Origin: Umbilicaria muhlenbergii
Taxonomy: Eukaryota; Ascomycota; Lecanoromycetes; Umbilicariales; Umbilicariaceae
Reading direction: 5' to 3'
Assembly (NCBI GenBank): GCA_000611775.1
Contig: KK106984.1
Location: 3,009,088 to 3,073,087 of the forward strand
Length of the DNA stretch: 64,000 nt
Shown one piece after another: positions 55,088 through 64,000 of the stretch. Position numbers and translations under genes: made by a program. The notes beneath the pieces are model-generated. The model was given only the letters and a program-made list of their open reading frames with translations. It ran no database searches and had not been told where the DNA came from. The first letter of the stretch is position 1. Each line of letters opens with the position of its first letter.

Positions 55088-56705
55088 CTAGATCTCAAAC
55101 TCCCCCCCAACCCAATGACCCACCACCAGCCTCCCCTCCTCAAAATCCGCTCGGTCCTTCCTCACAATAATAGCCGCATGACTATGCCGGACCTTGTGGA
55201 TATGCACCGGAAACTTCCTCCACCCGACGCTATCCAACGACCTGATCATCTCGAACTGTTCGTCCGTCAGCGCCAGGGTTGGAAATTCCAGCGGTCGCGA
55301 CCGGGTGCGCGTGAGGGTGAGGGGGGCGGTGGAGGTGTCGGATTTCTCGGAGGGGGCGACGGAGGGGATGCGGTGGGGTTTCGGGGGGGAGGAAGCGGAG
55401 GAGAGGGAATGATGCCGGCTGTGGTTCGACGAGGGACGACGACCCGGGGCGCTGCGGTCGTCGTCTCGAGTCGCGGTATCCTCGGGATCGGGGGCGGCGC
55501 GGGATTCGCGGTGGTGAGCGGCGGGATGCAGATTCTGGAAGGCGTCTTCGACGGCGGAGCGCGCGTCTTCGATCAGCAGTGGGATGCGATAACTGCCGAG
55601 GCCGATGCCCGCTTTGCCGGCTTCGTGCAGGCGGATGCGCTGGCGACTTCGGATGGATTGGATGCCGGAGTTGATGAGGAAGAGGACGGAGCCGACGGGG
55701 ATGAGGACGACGAGGAGGGCGAAGACGGGGATGCGGGTGAGGAGGGTGGAGCTGGAGCCGGCGAGACGGGAGTAGAAGCTCGGGAGATCTTCTGGTTCCT
55801 TGGCCGAGACGGGACAGTCCGGGTCGAGGATGACGGGTTCGTAGCCGGGGAGGTAGTTGCATTGGACGGAGTCGAGGGAGGCGAAGGGGTCGGTTTTGGA
55901 GATGGCGCAGGTGTAGTAGACGGCGGAGCGGTCGTTGACGATATTCGCATAGAGGACCTTATGTTTGAACCTGGCTAGAGCGTGGATGAAGATGCTATTG
56001 GGATCGGCCATGACGGCCAACAGGGGGCGGCCGGTGTCGCGGAAGGAGTCGATGGTGAAGAGCTGGGTGCCGGAGGTGGAGATGGTGCGGCTGCCGAATT
56101 CGTTCCAGAGCTTGCTGTGCAGGCCGAGGACGGGGGTGCGGACGCCGAGGTGGGGGGAGGCGAAGGTGGTGAAGTTGATGGGGTCAAGTTTGTCGAAGTA
56201 GCCTTTGGAGTGCAGGAGGCCGATGGCGTAGCGGGCGACGAGGCCGCCGAGGGAGTAGCCGACCATGCTGAATTTTGTTACTTGTTGCCCGTCGCGGGCG
56301 AGCTGCTCGAGCGCATCTTCTATTTCTTGCGTGACTCTTTCGCCGGCGATTTCGATCCCGTCGTATCTGCCTCGCGACGTCAGCACACCGTCTACGCGAA
56401 CAGCGTGAGGAAGAGGCCATACGTTCGATGTCCTTCATTCGATTTCGGCAGCAGTATGTGAATGCCCTGATCTTGGTATTTGTCTCGTAGCGCCGTCGCC
56501 ATATAAGAGAGATGTTTCGGGCTCCCCCACAACCTGGACGCAATCAGCGCAATTGATGCAACAAACAGGGCAGTCTTTCCCACCCATGCACCAGGACGCA
56601 GAGATGCTCGGCCTTGCCGCTTGGATTTCCGTCGATTCTCTCCGTAGAGTCCATGGAGGCGTTGGTCGTGATATGACTGCGGATCTCGTGGAAGAAGGCG
56701 GCCAT
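55088..56705 (-). CDS. Rog1-like serine esterase/lipase (DUF676), 3 exons
   Basis: Exon 1 56705-56584, exon 2 56533-56423 and exon 3 56366-55088 give 503 residues. VLVHGLWGSPKHL gives the oxyanion-side HG, and FSMVGYSLGGLVARYAIG has the nucleophile Ser116. NFTTFASPHLGVR follows, all characteristic of DUF676 lipases such as yeast Rog1. A single hydrophobic helix (IPVFALLVVLIPVGSVLFLI) near residue 300 may anchor it to lipid-droplet or ER membranes. The C-terminal part is disordered (Arg/Ser/Pro) before a last folded piece (FPVHIHKVRHSHAAIIVRK). The first intron starts right inside the HG motif. Confidence 0.9.
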
Positions 56706-57388
56706 GGTGAGGGGTGAGGTGTGAGGTGTGAGCTGGGTGAGAGAGGAATGGTGGCGATAAGAAAAGTGCCCGGCGCCGAGAAGCGTGAGGCAAATGCAAT
56801 CAACAGGAGCAGCAACTACGTGACGAAACTCTTCGATTTGGGGTTAGACCAGGCGCACGGCCCAGATGCAAGCTCGCAGACCAGCAGCCCTATCAGACAA
56901 GCTTAAATGCTTGGTTCCCTTACCTTTAGTACTCCGAGTAAGGTACGAGTAAGGTAGGTACTGCACTTGCGAGATCCGTCATCTGTCACGCAGCTTTGTA
57001 CTCACACCGCTTCAGTCATCGCGAGGGGCAGCTGGAGAGGTGTTTAAGTACCGAGGTATACCCCTTCGCCACGTAGTGTCTGTTGGGGCACCCCAGTCGA
57101 ACACATCACTGCTTGCTTGCTTGCTTGCTGTGACTCTAGCGCCATTTCTCCTTTCAGATCTTCTGCCCACCGAGTCAGCCGAGACTCCGCGTCTTATCCA
57201 TGCAAACATCCGCACACCCTTTGTGAGGCGTTCAACTCTCACAGTGACTTGGCATATGCTTCTTGTCGGCTGTCCAGCATATCATCGGGAGGGTACTTCG
57301 TCGCGCACATGGTGATTTGACTTTGAGCATGTGATTTGCCATCTCCTTCGTTGACGGATTTTGGAATTCGCTGTGATTCGTCGACTCA
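56706..57388. other. Divergent intergenic region of lipase and REX3 genes
   Basis: 683 bp between start codons; contains a short CTTG microsatellite (57112-57130) and GAGTAAGGTA repeats near 56935-56960. No gene. Confidence 0.5.
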
Positions 57389-59457
57389 ATGTTCTCCACT
57401 ATTGGTCTGTTCAAGCAGATCTCGTGTCCGGAGAGTCCTTCATGCCAACTCCTTAATTGTATCTTCTCCCATGAGCCTACATCTCGGCAAGGTGGTACCG
57501 ATGGTGTGGCTATCTCATCTCCAGTTTTGGACTTGGCGAGCAAAGATGGCGATGAAGCCGAGCGTCCCCACAAGAAGCGGCGGATTAGCGGCGCATTCGG
57601 AAAGGGCGAAGTACTCGTTGGCAAAACTACGAATGGGATTACAGTGGCTAGTCCATCGGGTCCCGATATTCCAACCAAGGCGGCTTCGGATGCCCCGAAG
57701 TTGAATAACGCGGCTCACGAAGCAAGCTTGCCTTTTACGGCCTCTAGAACAGTATCACCTCCACCTATACGACGGCAGAAAGTAACAACAGTCACACAAG
57801 CCGAAGCCCCAAGAGAAAGCGGGGTTAAATATGAGCCCGACGGAACCCCAAAGGTGCAAAAGGTGTTGTCTAGGCCTAGTAAAGAGATCAAGGAGGAATC
57901 CCTCAATCCACGAATGTTACAGAACCCACCCGCATCACATGCAGTACGACTTAAGCTAGTCACCATGCTCCATGAGCACATGGTTCGTCTGAACAATGAG
58001 GTCAAGAGCTGTCTGGATGATTCGAGGGTTGCCTTGGAACTATCAGACCAAGAGATGATCACGGAGGTTCTGGAAGAGGAAGAGAAAATTGCCAAGGAGA
58101 ATCCTTCGGTGTATTCCAACATTCTAAAGCTACGGATAGTGGCGTTGAAGAAGATGAAACTGGAGGATTGGAAAATAGAACGCTTGAAGCAGATTGCCAG
58201 AGATACACCGGACGAAATGGCATCAAGCGGAGCAAAGCCGTCCGTTGCTATCGAGACTGGTTTGTCTCCCGCCGAAGAGGTCGCCATGTTACCGAGGCTA
58301 TTCGCCAAGCAAGAAGGTCTGGCGAGGTTTGGATACGTCCCTGTGGCGCCCAGCGATGCCGAGGTGGAGCAAGCTCGTAAAGGCGTAGAAGCCTCTCAGG
58401 GATGGGAACAGTGTGATCGTTGCAAAACACGCTTTCAGGTTTTCCCAGGGAGGCGGCCAGAGGATGGTGCTCTTACATCGGGCGGTCATTGCACTTACCA
58501 CTATGCCAGACCTCTTCGACCAACCAAGGAAAAGGCGGATACAGGCCATAGGGAATCCATCTATCCATGTTGCAACCAGCCGGTTGGGTCATCTATCGGC
58601 TGCACTACAGCGGATTCGCACGTCTTTAAGATCTCAGATGTGAAGAGGTTGGCGTTGGTGATGCCGTTCAAGAAGACGCCCGTACAGGACTCCAAGAAAC
58701 CGGACAAGGCGGTCTGCTTTGACTGCGAGAGTATGTTATTCTTTCATCCCACTTTGCATCCCTCAAGTCCTCTATACTGACTCCGACAATAGTGGGCTAC
58801 ACAACGCTCGGCTTGGAGTTAATCCGCCTCACAGCAACCTCCTGGCCCGACGGAGACGAACTCCTAGACGTCCTCGTCCGCCCCATAGGCGAAATCCTAG
58901 ATCTCAACTCTCGCTTTTCCGGAGTATGGCCCGAACACTACAACAACGCCATACCCTACTCCACCTCCCCCCAAGACTCAGTCAGCTCCGGAACACAAGA
59001 AGCTCCAGACCCGCGCTTACAACTAGTATCATCGCCATCTCTAGCCCGAGACCTCCTCTTCCAGCACCTCACCCCCAAGACACCGCTGATCGCGCACGCC
59101 GCCGAAAACGACCTCAACGCCACCCGCATCATCCACCCCTCCCTCATCGACACCGTCCTCCTATTCCCGCACCCGCGAGGCCTGCCCATCCGGCACGGGC
59201 TCAAGATGCTGATGAAACGGCATCTGGACCGAAACATCCAGATGGGAGGCGCACAGGGGCATGATTCGAAAGAGGACGCTAGGGCAGCGGGGGAGTTGGT
59301 AAGGCTGAAAGTGGCGGAGATGTGGAAGGGGATGGTGAGGGAGGGGTGGACGGTGGAGGACGGGGTGTTTTTCCCGCCGGTGCCGGCTGGGTCGCCGCCG
59401 TCGTCAAAGGGGGCCAAGGTGCTGGGAGGTGGGGGTGCGAGACCGAACCGGGTGTGA
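57389..59457 (+). CDS. REX3: RNA exonuclease Rex3-like (DEDDh 3'-5' exonuclease), two exons
   Basis: Exons 57389-58730 and 58793-59457 give 668 residues. The N-terminus [30 protein letters not shown] contains CCCH-like Cys/His residues seen in Rex3 proteins. A long charged linker follows, then Cys/His-rich [16 protein letters not shown] and [11 protein letters not shown]. The exonuclease domain starts at the exon junction: [17 protein letters not shown] gives the Exo I acidic pair (Asp445, Glu447). [16 protein letters not shown] gives Exo II, and [14 protein letters not shown] holds the His and Asp of Exo III. Rex3 trims RNase MRP RNA and other nuclear RNAs in yeast. Confidence 0.92.
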
Positions 59458-60014
59458 TAGCGCTTGGGTCTGTTAGACAGGCAATCGATGTTACAAGCCA
59501 TAGCGGGATCGTGTGGGGATAGCTACCTTAGTGGATTGAATTGCTTGAGCTTTCACTGCCGGCGCCACAACAACTGTAAACAGGATCGTTGGCGCAGCAT
59601 GGACATCTATTTACGTATTGGGATACCATCGCGAACTATAGATCTATGGCCTTAATATCGAGCCAGGATTGACAATCGGAGGCAGTCGTCACCGACACAA
59701 TTGTCCTGTCAACGGCAATATTCCCTTGTCACCGGCACCATATCTTATCACCGACATCATCGACCACCGGGTACCACCAGCACCATTGTCCTTTACCCCG
59801 AACTTGGGATTGCTGATTGCCGTTCTCGTTCAGGAAAAGGAGCAGGGCCGCTTTAGAGGGAGCACCGAGGGAGTAGGGGGGAGCAACGAGGGAGCACTAA
59901 GGGAGCAGCGAGGGAGCAAGAGGGAGCACTAAGGGAGTAAGAGGGAGCACTAAGGGAGCAAAGAGGTTATCGAGGGAGCCTGTTCTGACTCCTTGTATGT
60001 CGGCTTATGGTTCC
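59458..60014. other. Intergenic with purine-rich minisatellite
   Basis: 557 bp between convergent genes. 59851-59980 is a tandem array listed separately. No gene. Confidence 0.55.
59851..59980. repeat. GAGGGAGCACTAAGGGAGCA-type minisatellite
   Basis: Around ten irregular copies of a GGGAGCA(A/C) core spaced 8-16 bp apart, some in a higher-order 20-bp unit. It lies in the 3' flank of the adjacent minus-strand gene. Confidence 0.8.
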
Positions 60015-61290
60015 CTATCTGTGTAGATTGCTATTCAACATTGATAGGTCAACAATGTCCATATTGTCATCATCATCGTCGTCATCATCGCCTAGCTCAG
60101 GCAAATTAAACCTCCTACCGCCGTAATCGAAGCTCTTGATTTTCTCGGGGTCGCGGAACGTACTTAGGCTCACGTCCCGCCTTTCTTTGTCTTTGATGGG
60201 GGTGGTGGATGGTGATGAAAGAATCGCCGACCGTATAACGAGGCGTAAGTATGAGACAATCCTTGAGCCGTCGCCACCTTTCCAATCTAGCTTGCGGCTA
60301 CGTGTGAGCTAATAAATTGCTTTAGCAAACCAGTCCTCGATAGGAAGAAGTTGATTCAATTACTCACCTCGCTTGAATTATCCAGACGCCAAAACTGAAA
60401 CTCGTTGCCGTCTGTGCTTAGCCCATACACAAGCTTGTCCTGCTTGCCTTGGCTCTCTCTTGTCCGGTGCACAATACCTGTATGTAAGTCAATAACAATC
60501 CAGTGACATAAGCCGAAGAAAACATGATAAATTACTTGCCCATATATGCTACTAGTTGACCATCCGCCATGGAAAGCATACCTTCTCTTTTCGCCGCGAT
60601 AAGAATCAAATTTGTCCCCATCGGTTCGTCTTTGTCATACCAGAGCGAATAGTCTGCAATGCCCTGCAGTACGCGCTTTTCCTTTTTATAAGTTACAAGG
60701 CGGTTGAGCTTGGTTTCGAATTGCAAGAGAAGAGGAGCTGGATCTGAAGACGGAGTTGTAGGACGGGCAAGCAATTGCGTTGACGGCGCCGCGTTGGGTC
60801 GGTTATACTCCTGAAGAGCAAGTCGCTTCTCTTCACCGATACAGATTATGAGAATATCATTAATCTGGGACCGCGCGAGAGCTTCATTTGCCAACGACCC
60901 TTCTGTGACAAACAGATACTCATTCTTGATAGCGACTGCAAAACATTAATAATAGCCAGATCAACACAGGATATAATACCTAGAAGGGCAGGTATCTCGC
61001 ATAGTTCATTATCCGCTAGCGACCACGCATCAAAGAGCTGGTTATATCTCAAGTCAAATATCTTGATGGCATCTTTCAGATTAAGGCTGCTGGCTGGAAG
61101 CTTTGATTTATATCAGCCACCGATATACGGATGATAATGGTCAAAACCCATAATAGCTCACAGCTGTCGGCAGCTGCTTCAATTCATCAAGCGTAGCCTC
61201 AAGATCCTGCCTTAGTGCGTCACCTAGCTTGGGTAGGATATGCTGTTCGAGCCACTCAAATGGGACAGCCTTCGGCTTTGTTGTCGGCAT
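60015..61290 (-). CDS. PD-(D/E)XK-like fungal protein of unknown function, 5 exons, one GC-AG intron
   Basis: Exons 61290-61162, 61100-60980, 60935-60540, 60477-60368 and 60308-60015 give 349 residues. The N-terminus (MPTTKPKAVPFEWLEQHIL) is helical. The core has an acidic residue in ADYSLWYDKDEP, then the strand NLILIAAKREG, where fungal relatives usually have V-E-A-K, then GQLVAYMGIVHRTRE. This is the D...(E)xK layout of a PD-(D/E)XK nuclease-like fold, here with Glu replaced by Ala. The C-terminus has an Asp run (eight) after NLPELG. Intron 3 has donor GCAAGT at 60539 with a normal ACAG acceptor; the other introns are GT-AG. Function unknown; possibly catalytically dead. Confidence 0.72.
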
Positions 61291-61588
61291 ATTGAGAGTG
61301 AGAGTGAGATTGGTGCTTGCAACTTTGATTGGAGGCGGGGGTGGGGAGGCTGAAGGGAGTCGAAGTACGACGAAGCCGGGCTACACCCTTTACGTAGTAG
61401 TCTGTGTTATTTTAAAATTTCTAATTCACGACAAAGACTCTATATATATATATTATATATATTTATTTTAGAACAAGAGAATGCCAACTCGACAAACCAC
61501 CAAAGACCCGCTCTCAATCCATTAGCCCCCGTTCTCCCATCTAATCCCTTTCCTAACTAATTCCAGCACCTCATCTCCCACCCCCAAA
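61291..61588. other. Divergent upstream region with AT microsatellite
   Basis: 298 bp between the divergent starts of the PD-(D/E)XK-like gene and the GST pseudogene. A TATATATATATTATATATAT run lies at 61441-61465. Confidence 0.55.
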
Positions 61589-62420
61589 ATGTCTCCCCTC
61601 AAACCGCTCATCCTCCACGGCCATCATAAGCCCTTTCCTTTCTCCCTTCCTCTCCTCCTGACTCCCCTCCTCCCTCTCATCATACCCCCCCTGCCCCCCT
61701 CCCCCGGCCCCCCCGCAGCCGGGCCCAACCCCTGCAAAATCTCCATCCTCCTCGACGAGCTCTCCGTCCCGTACACGACGAAGATCTACACCACCCCCGA
61801 ACTGAAGCAGCCGGCCTTCCTCGCGCCAAACCGTAACCGCATGGCGCCCGTAATCGAAGTCCCCAACACCAATCTCCTGCTCGCCGAGGTAAGTATCGTG
61901 AGTTGGACAGACAGACCGATCTATAAGCAAGCGACTAACCCCCCCGCGGCGCAGTCGGGCGCGATCATAGACTATATCCTCGAGGACTACGACTGGGAGA
62001 AGCTTCTCTCGTTCGCGACGGCGCCGGGGAAAACCACCTGCTGAAACAGTGGCTGCAGTTCCAGACCACGATGCACGGCCCGGTGAGGCAGCACATCTTC
62101 CGCTGGACCTTCACGTCCCCGCTCCCCGCCGCGCGCGCGGGGTACGTGGCGAATTTTCCGGCGGGTGTTGCAGGTGCTGGGGACGAATTGGCGGGGAAGG
62201 AATGGCTGGTGGGGGGGAAGTGCAGCGCGGCGGATTTGAGCTACGTGACGTTCCAGTCGCGGATGGGGGCGATTATGGGGGACGAGGCGCCGGATATGTG
62301 GGTGAGTTTCCGAGAGTTGATGGGTGGTATAAGCGGATGTTGGGACGGGCGACGGTGCAGAAGGTTTTGAAGGATCGCGATGATGCGTTGGAAAGACTGG
62401 CGACGCTGGGGGGGAAGTAG
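61589..62420 (+). pseudogene. Glutathione S-transferase (Ure2-like), decaying
   Basis: Clear GST thioredoxin-fold start (LKPLILHGH ... GPNPCKISILLDELSVPYTTKIY), then PVIEVPNT and, after a normal GTAAGT/GCAG intron (61890-61953), ESGAIIDYILEDY. The C-terminal helical domain has QWLQFQTTMHGPV, CSAADLSYVTFQSRMGA and FPRVDGWYKRMLGRATVQKVLKDR. Three lesions are seen. A 93-nt pyrimidine-rich block (61626-61718) sits where an intron would be but begins AT, not GT. One base is missing in the G run near 62024, which shifts the frame before ENHLLKQW. Another shift lies near 62300 between APDMW and EFPRVD. Either a recent pseudogene or a mix of real decay and assembly error. Confidence 0.75.
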
Positions 62421-64000
62421 GGGGGTTGCTGAGGATGGGAGGTTGGTGCTGGGGCTTGTGGTAGATGTGGCTTTCGAGGTGGTTGTGATTGTAGGGGGGT
62501 TGGCGCGGGATGGGGAGAGGAGCTGAGAAAGGGGTCTGCATGGCTGGCGGTGGGCGGGCGTGTGAATAGAATAGATGGTGTTCTTTCAGCTGGGAACCCT
62601 CTGGTGTGTTAATAGTGAAAGCGATAGATTTGAATCCTTGAAGTGGATGTTCTAGAGATTCATGACTTCTACGATCTCCGTGTTAAGTAGTCTTCGAAAT
62701 CTGCCTTGCTTGTCGAGTTGTTGAGGGGACCCCCGACTAGAGACCGTCAGTTGTTCTATAGACACACCTGGGGGCAACGCGGTAGAATTTGTGATGACAA
62801 ATTGGGCAATGATGCTCACAGCAAAGTATTGAAGCCCTTCTGCATCTGTTTCCAAGAGTCTGGCCCATCCAGATTGATAGAGTCGCGTGCGCGGAAGCCG
62901 CGAGCCGGAGCTAATCAAGACAATGATGCAGTCTCCTAGGCTGCTGACAGCAACCGCCAAAAGCGGCCGCTGGAGCTCTGAAAGTGCCCCCGCACTCCTC
63001 ATGGACGGACCCTGCCTGAAGCGGCCCTTATCATGATGTAGCAGCAGATGGCAGGCTCGGTAGGACATGAAAACTGCAACTGTTGACCTCTGCAAAATCG
63101 ACCACTACCGCGATCGACGAAAAAGCCCTAACACCGCGTTCCTGAGGCACCTCGACCTGCTCTCACTTCGACCATGTACTGCAGTCGCAAAGATGATTTT
63201 TGAACATCAAGCAGCAGCTTTGACATGGCCGCTTTGATGACCATTGGGGGCGAGCCAGGCGAGCGGTTGGGCGGTTAGGGTTAGAGACCTTATCACTCTC
63301 ATATATTTACCTTAGTTTCAAGACGTCAATCGATGTAAGAACAGGTTGGATCCATTGCGAGAACCTGGTCAAGATACTCCGTACTCGTGAGCATGCCTGC
63401 AAATAAGGGTCGAGAATTCAGCCTTAACGTCCGAACCCTAGCCGCCAGATCATGGTGTTTGTCTAGGGATGCAGCAGAATGTCAGTCGATCAATTCTGGT
63501 GCGTTGCACTCCAACATCCGAATCACAGTTTTCAGATAACTTATCACTCTTGTTGCCAAACTATGTTGGCGTTCCAGTCCGTCTCGGGCCGAGCAGTGCA
63601 GCCTTGCAGCGTACAGCGGCATGCCGGCTGACATGATGCCCACAGTTTTCCTCTGGATCAACGACCGAAGTTTCCTCTGATTTGTGCTGGGGAGTTGTGG
63701 CACCAGAGTATCAACCAGGATACAGATTAAATGATCCGCACAAGGACTTGTGCCGGTAAACACCTTTCATCCAAGGATACTCTACCCAACGTGAAATCCT
63801 GTTATCGGAGTACCTTGCAATGCATTTTGAATGCTCATGGGAGCCCTGCCTGTAAAACGCTCGCCACCCAGGCATCCATCGGAGGACGCCTCCTCAGCCT
63901 ACCCCAACTGAAAACCGAGCTCCATTGCCTCTTTTCACATGTCCAATCTTTAATCCCTCAGATACCAAGAGATTTCTACCGAGGCGTCGTTCCTTGCTAG
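62421..64000. other. Right-hand 1.6 kb: no confident gene
   Basis: Mixed composition with short open frames on both strands. The minus-strand pieces around 63300-63765 are described separately as possible F-box-like debris. One GGTTAGGGTTAG (63275-63286) resembles telomeric repeat but is a single partial copy. Confidence 0.5.
63318..63763 (-). pseudogene. Possible tandemly duplicated F-box-like fragments
   Basis: Two adjacent minus-strand pieces in different frames, separated by a stop, share one pattern: LERQHSLATRVISYLKTV (before the stop at 63482) and LDKHHDLAARVRTLRLNS (after it, ending near 63328). The L-x-x-x-x-x-L-A-x-R-V-x-x-L pattern is typical of the region after the F-box in fungal F-box/LRR-like proteins (recall). 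No F-box itself is seen. Very short and weak; may be coincidence. Confidence 0.25.

Noticed and set aside
54689-55978. A 429-codon plus-strand open frame
   Set aside because: It lies in polypyrimidine sequence and then opposite the third exon of the lipase gene; the protein is Pro/Ser then Gly/Asp-rich by composition only. It is a shadow frame.
63270-63290. GGTTAGGGTTAG as telomere or interstitial telomeric repeat
   Set aside because: Only about two units and no array; expected by chance.
1-64000. CRISPR arrays, bacterial operons, ribosome binding sites, rRNA or tRNA genes
   Set aside because: The sequence is eukaryotic with spliceosomal introns; repeats present are minisatellites, LTRs and MITEs, and no cloverleaf with A and B boxes was recognised by eye.

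Overview
The window comes from a filamentous ascomycete (Pezizomycotina). Nearly every supported gene has short introns (about 44-160 bp) with fungal GTRNGT donors, CTNAN branch points and YAG acceptors. The gene set includes a FacB/Cat8-type zinc-cluster regulator, a non-reducing polyketide synthase, a Pth11-like receptor and NACHT-ankyrin debris. The leftmost copia-type element is AT-rich and stop-laden, as expected after repeat-induced point mutation. I cannot name the species. Gene models below were built by hand from splice signals and reading phase; where I give exon positions, the exon lengths sum to whole codons.

Layout. (1) 1-11 kb is an accessory, transposon-damaged block: a minus-strand copia-type LTR retrotransposon running off the left edge (1-3096); a NACHT-ankyrin (NLR-like) pseudogene interrupted by a solo LTR of the same family; a DUF7924-like PD-(D/E)XK gene; a Mutator-like MITE with 41-bp inverted repeats and a 9-bp target duplication; and a casein-kinase-1-like gene that looks intact except for a 918-bp interleaved palindromic element in its N-lobe. 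(2) 12-19.3 kb holds an 11-exon LaeA/UMTA-type methyltransferase and a divergent six-exon FAD monooxygenase, then a small mitochondrial-looking protein and a SET-domain lysine methyltransferase. (3) 21.3-29.4 kb holds the FacB homologue, an unrecognised two-exon gene and an OBG/TGS GTPase with a 10-nt micro-exon. (4) 31.2-43.1 kb looks like a small secondary-metabolite locus: an O-methyltransferase divergent from a complete SAT-KS-AT-PT-ACP-TE polyketide synthase, followed by a Pth11-like seven-helix receptor. (5) 44.5-59.5 kb is mostly housekeeping: a secreted protein, prohibitin 1 sharing a 266-bp intergenic region with QCR8, NHP2, a gamma-glutamylcyclotransferase-like protein, two disordered hydrophilic proteins, a Rog1-type lipase and the RNA exonuclease Rex3. 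(6) 60-62.4 kb holds a PD-(D/E)XK-like gene with a GC-AG intron and a decaying glutathione S-transferase. The last 1.6 kb has at most F-box-like debris.

How they work together: the PKS and its divergent O-methyltransferase could make and methylate an aromatic polyketide. The left block is best read as a graveyard of self/non-self-type genes repeatedly hit by mobile elements. No CRISPR, rRNA or tRNA gene was found. A seven-base N gap (41897-41903) lies in an intron of the receptor gene.
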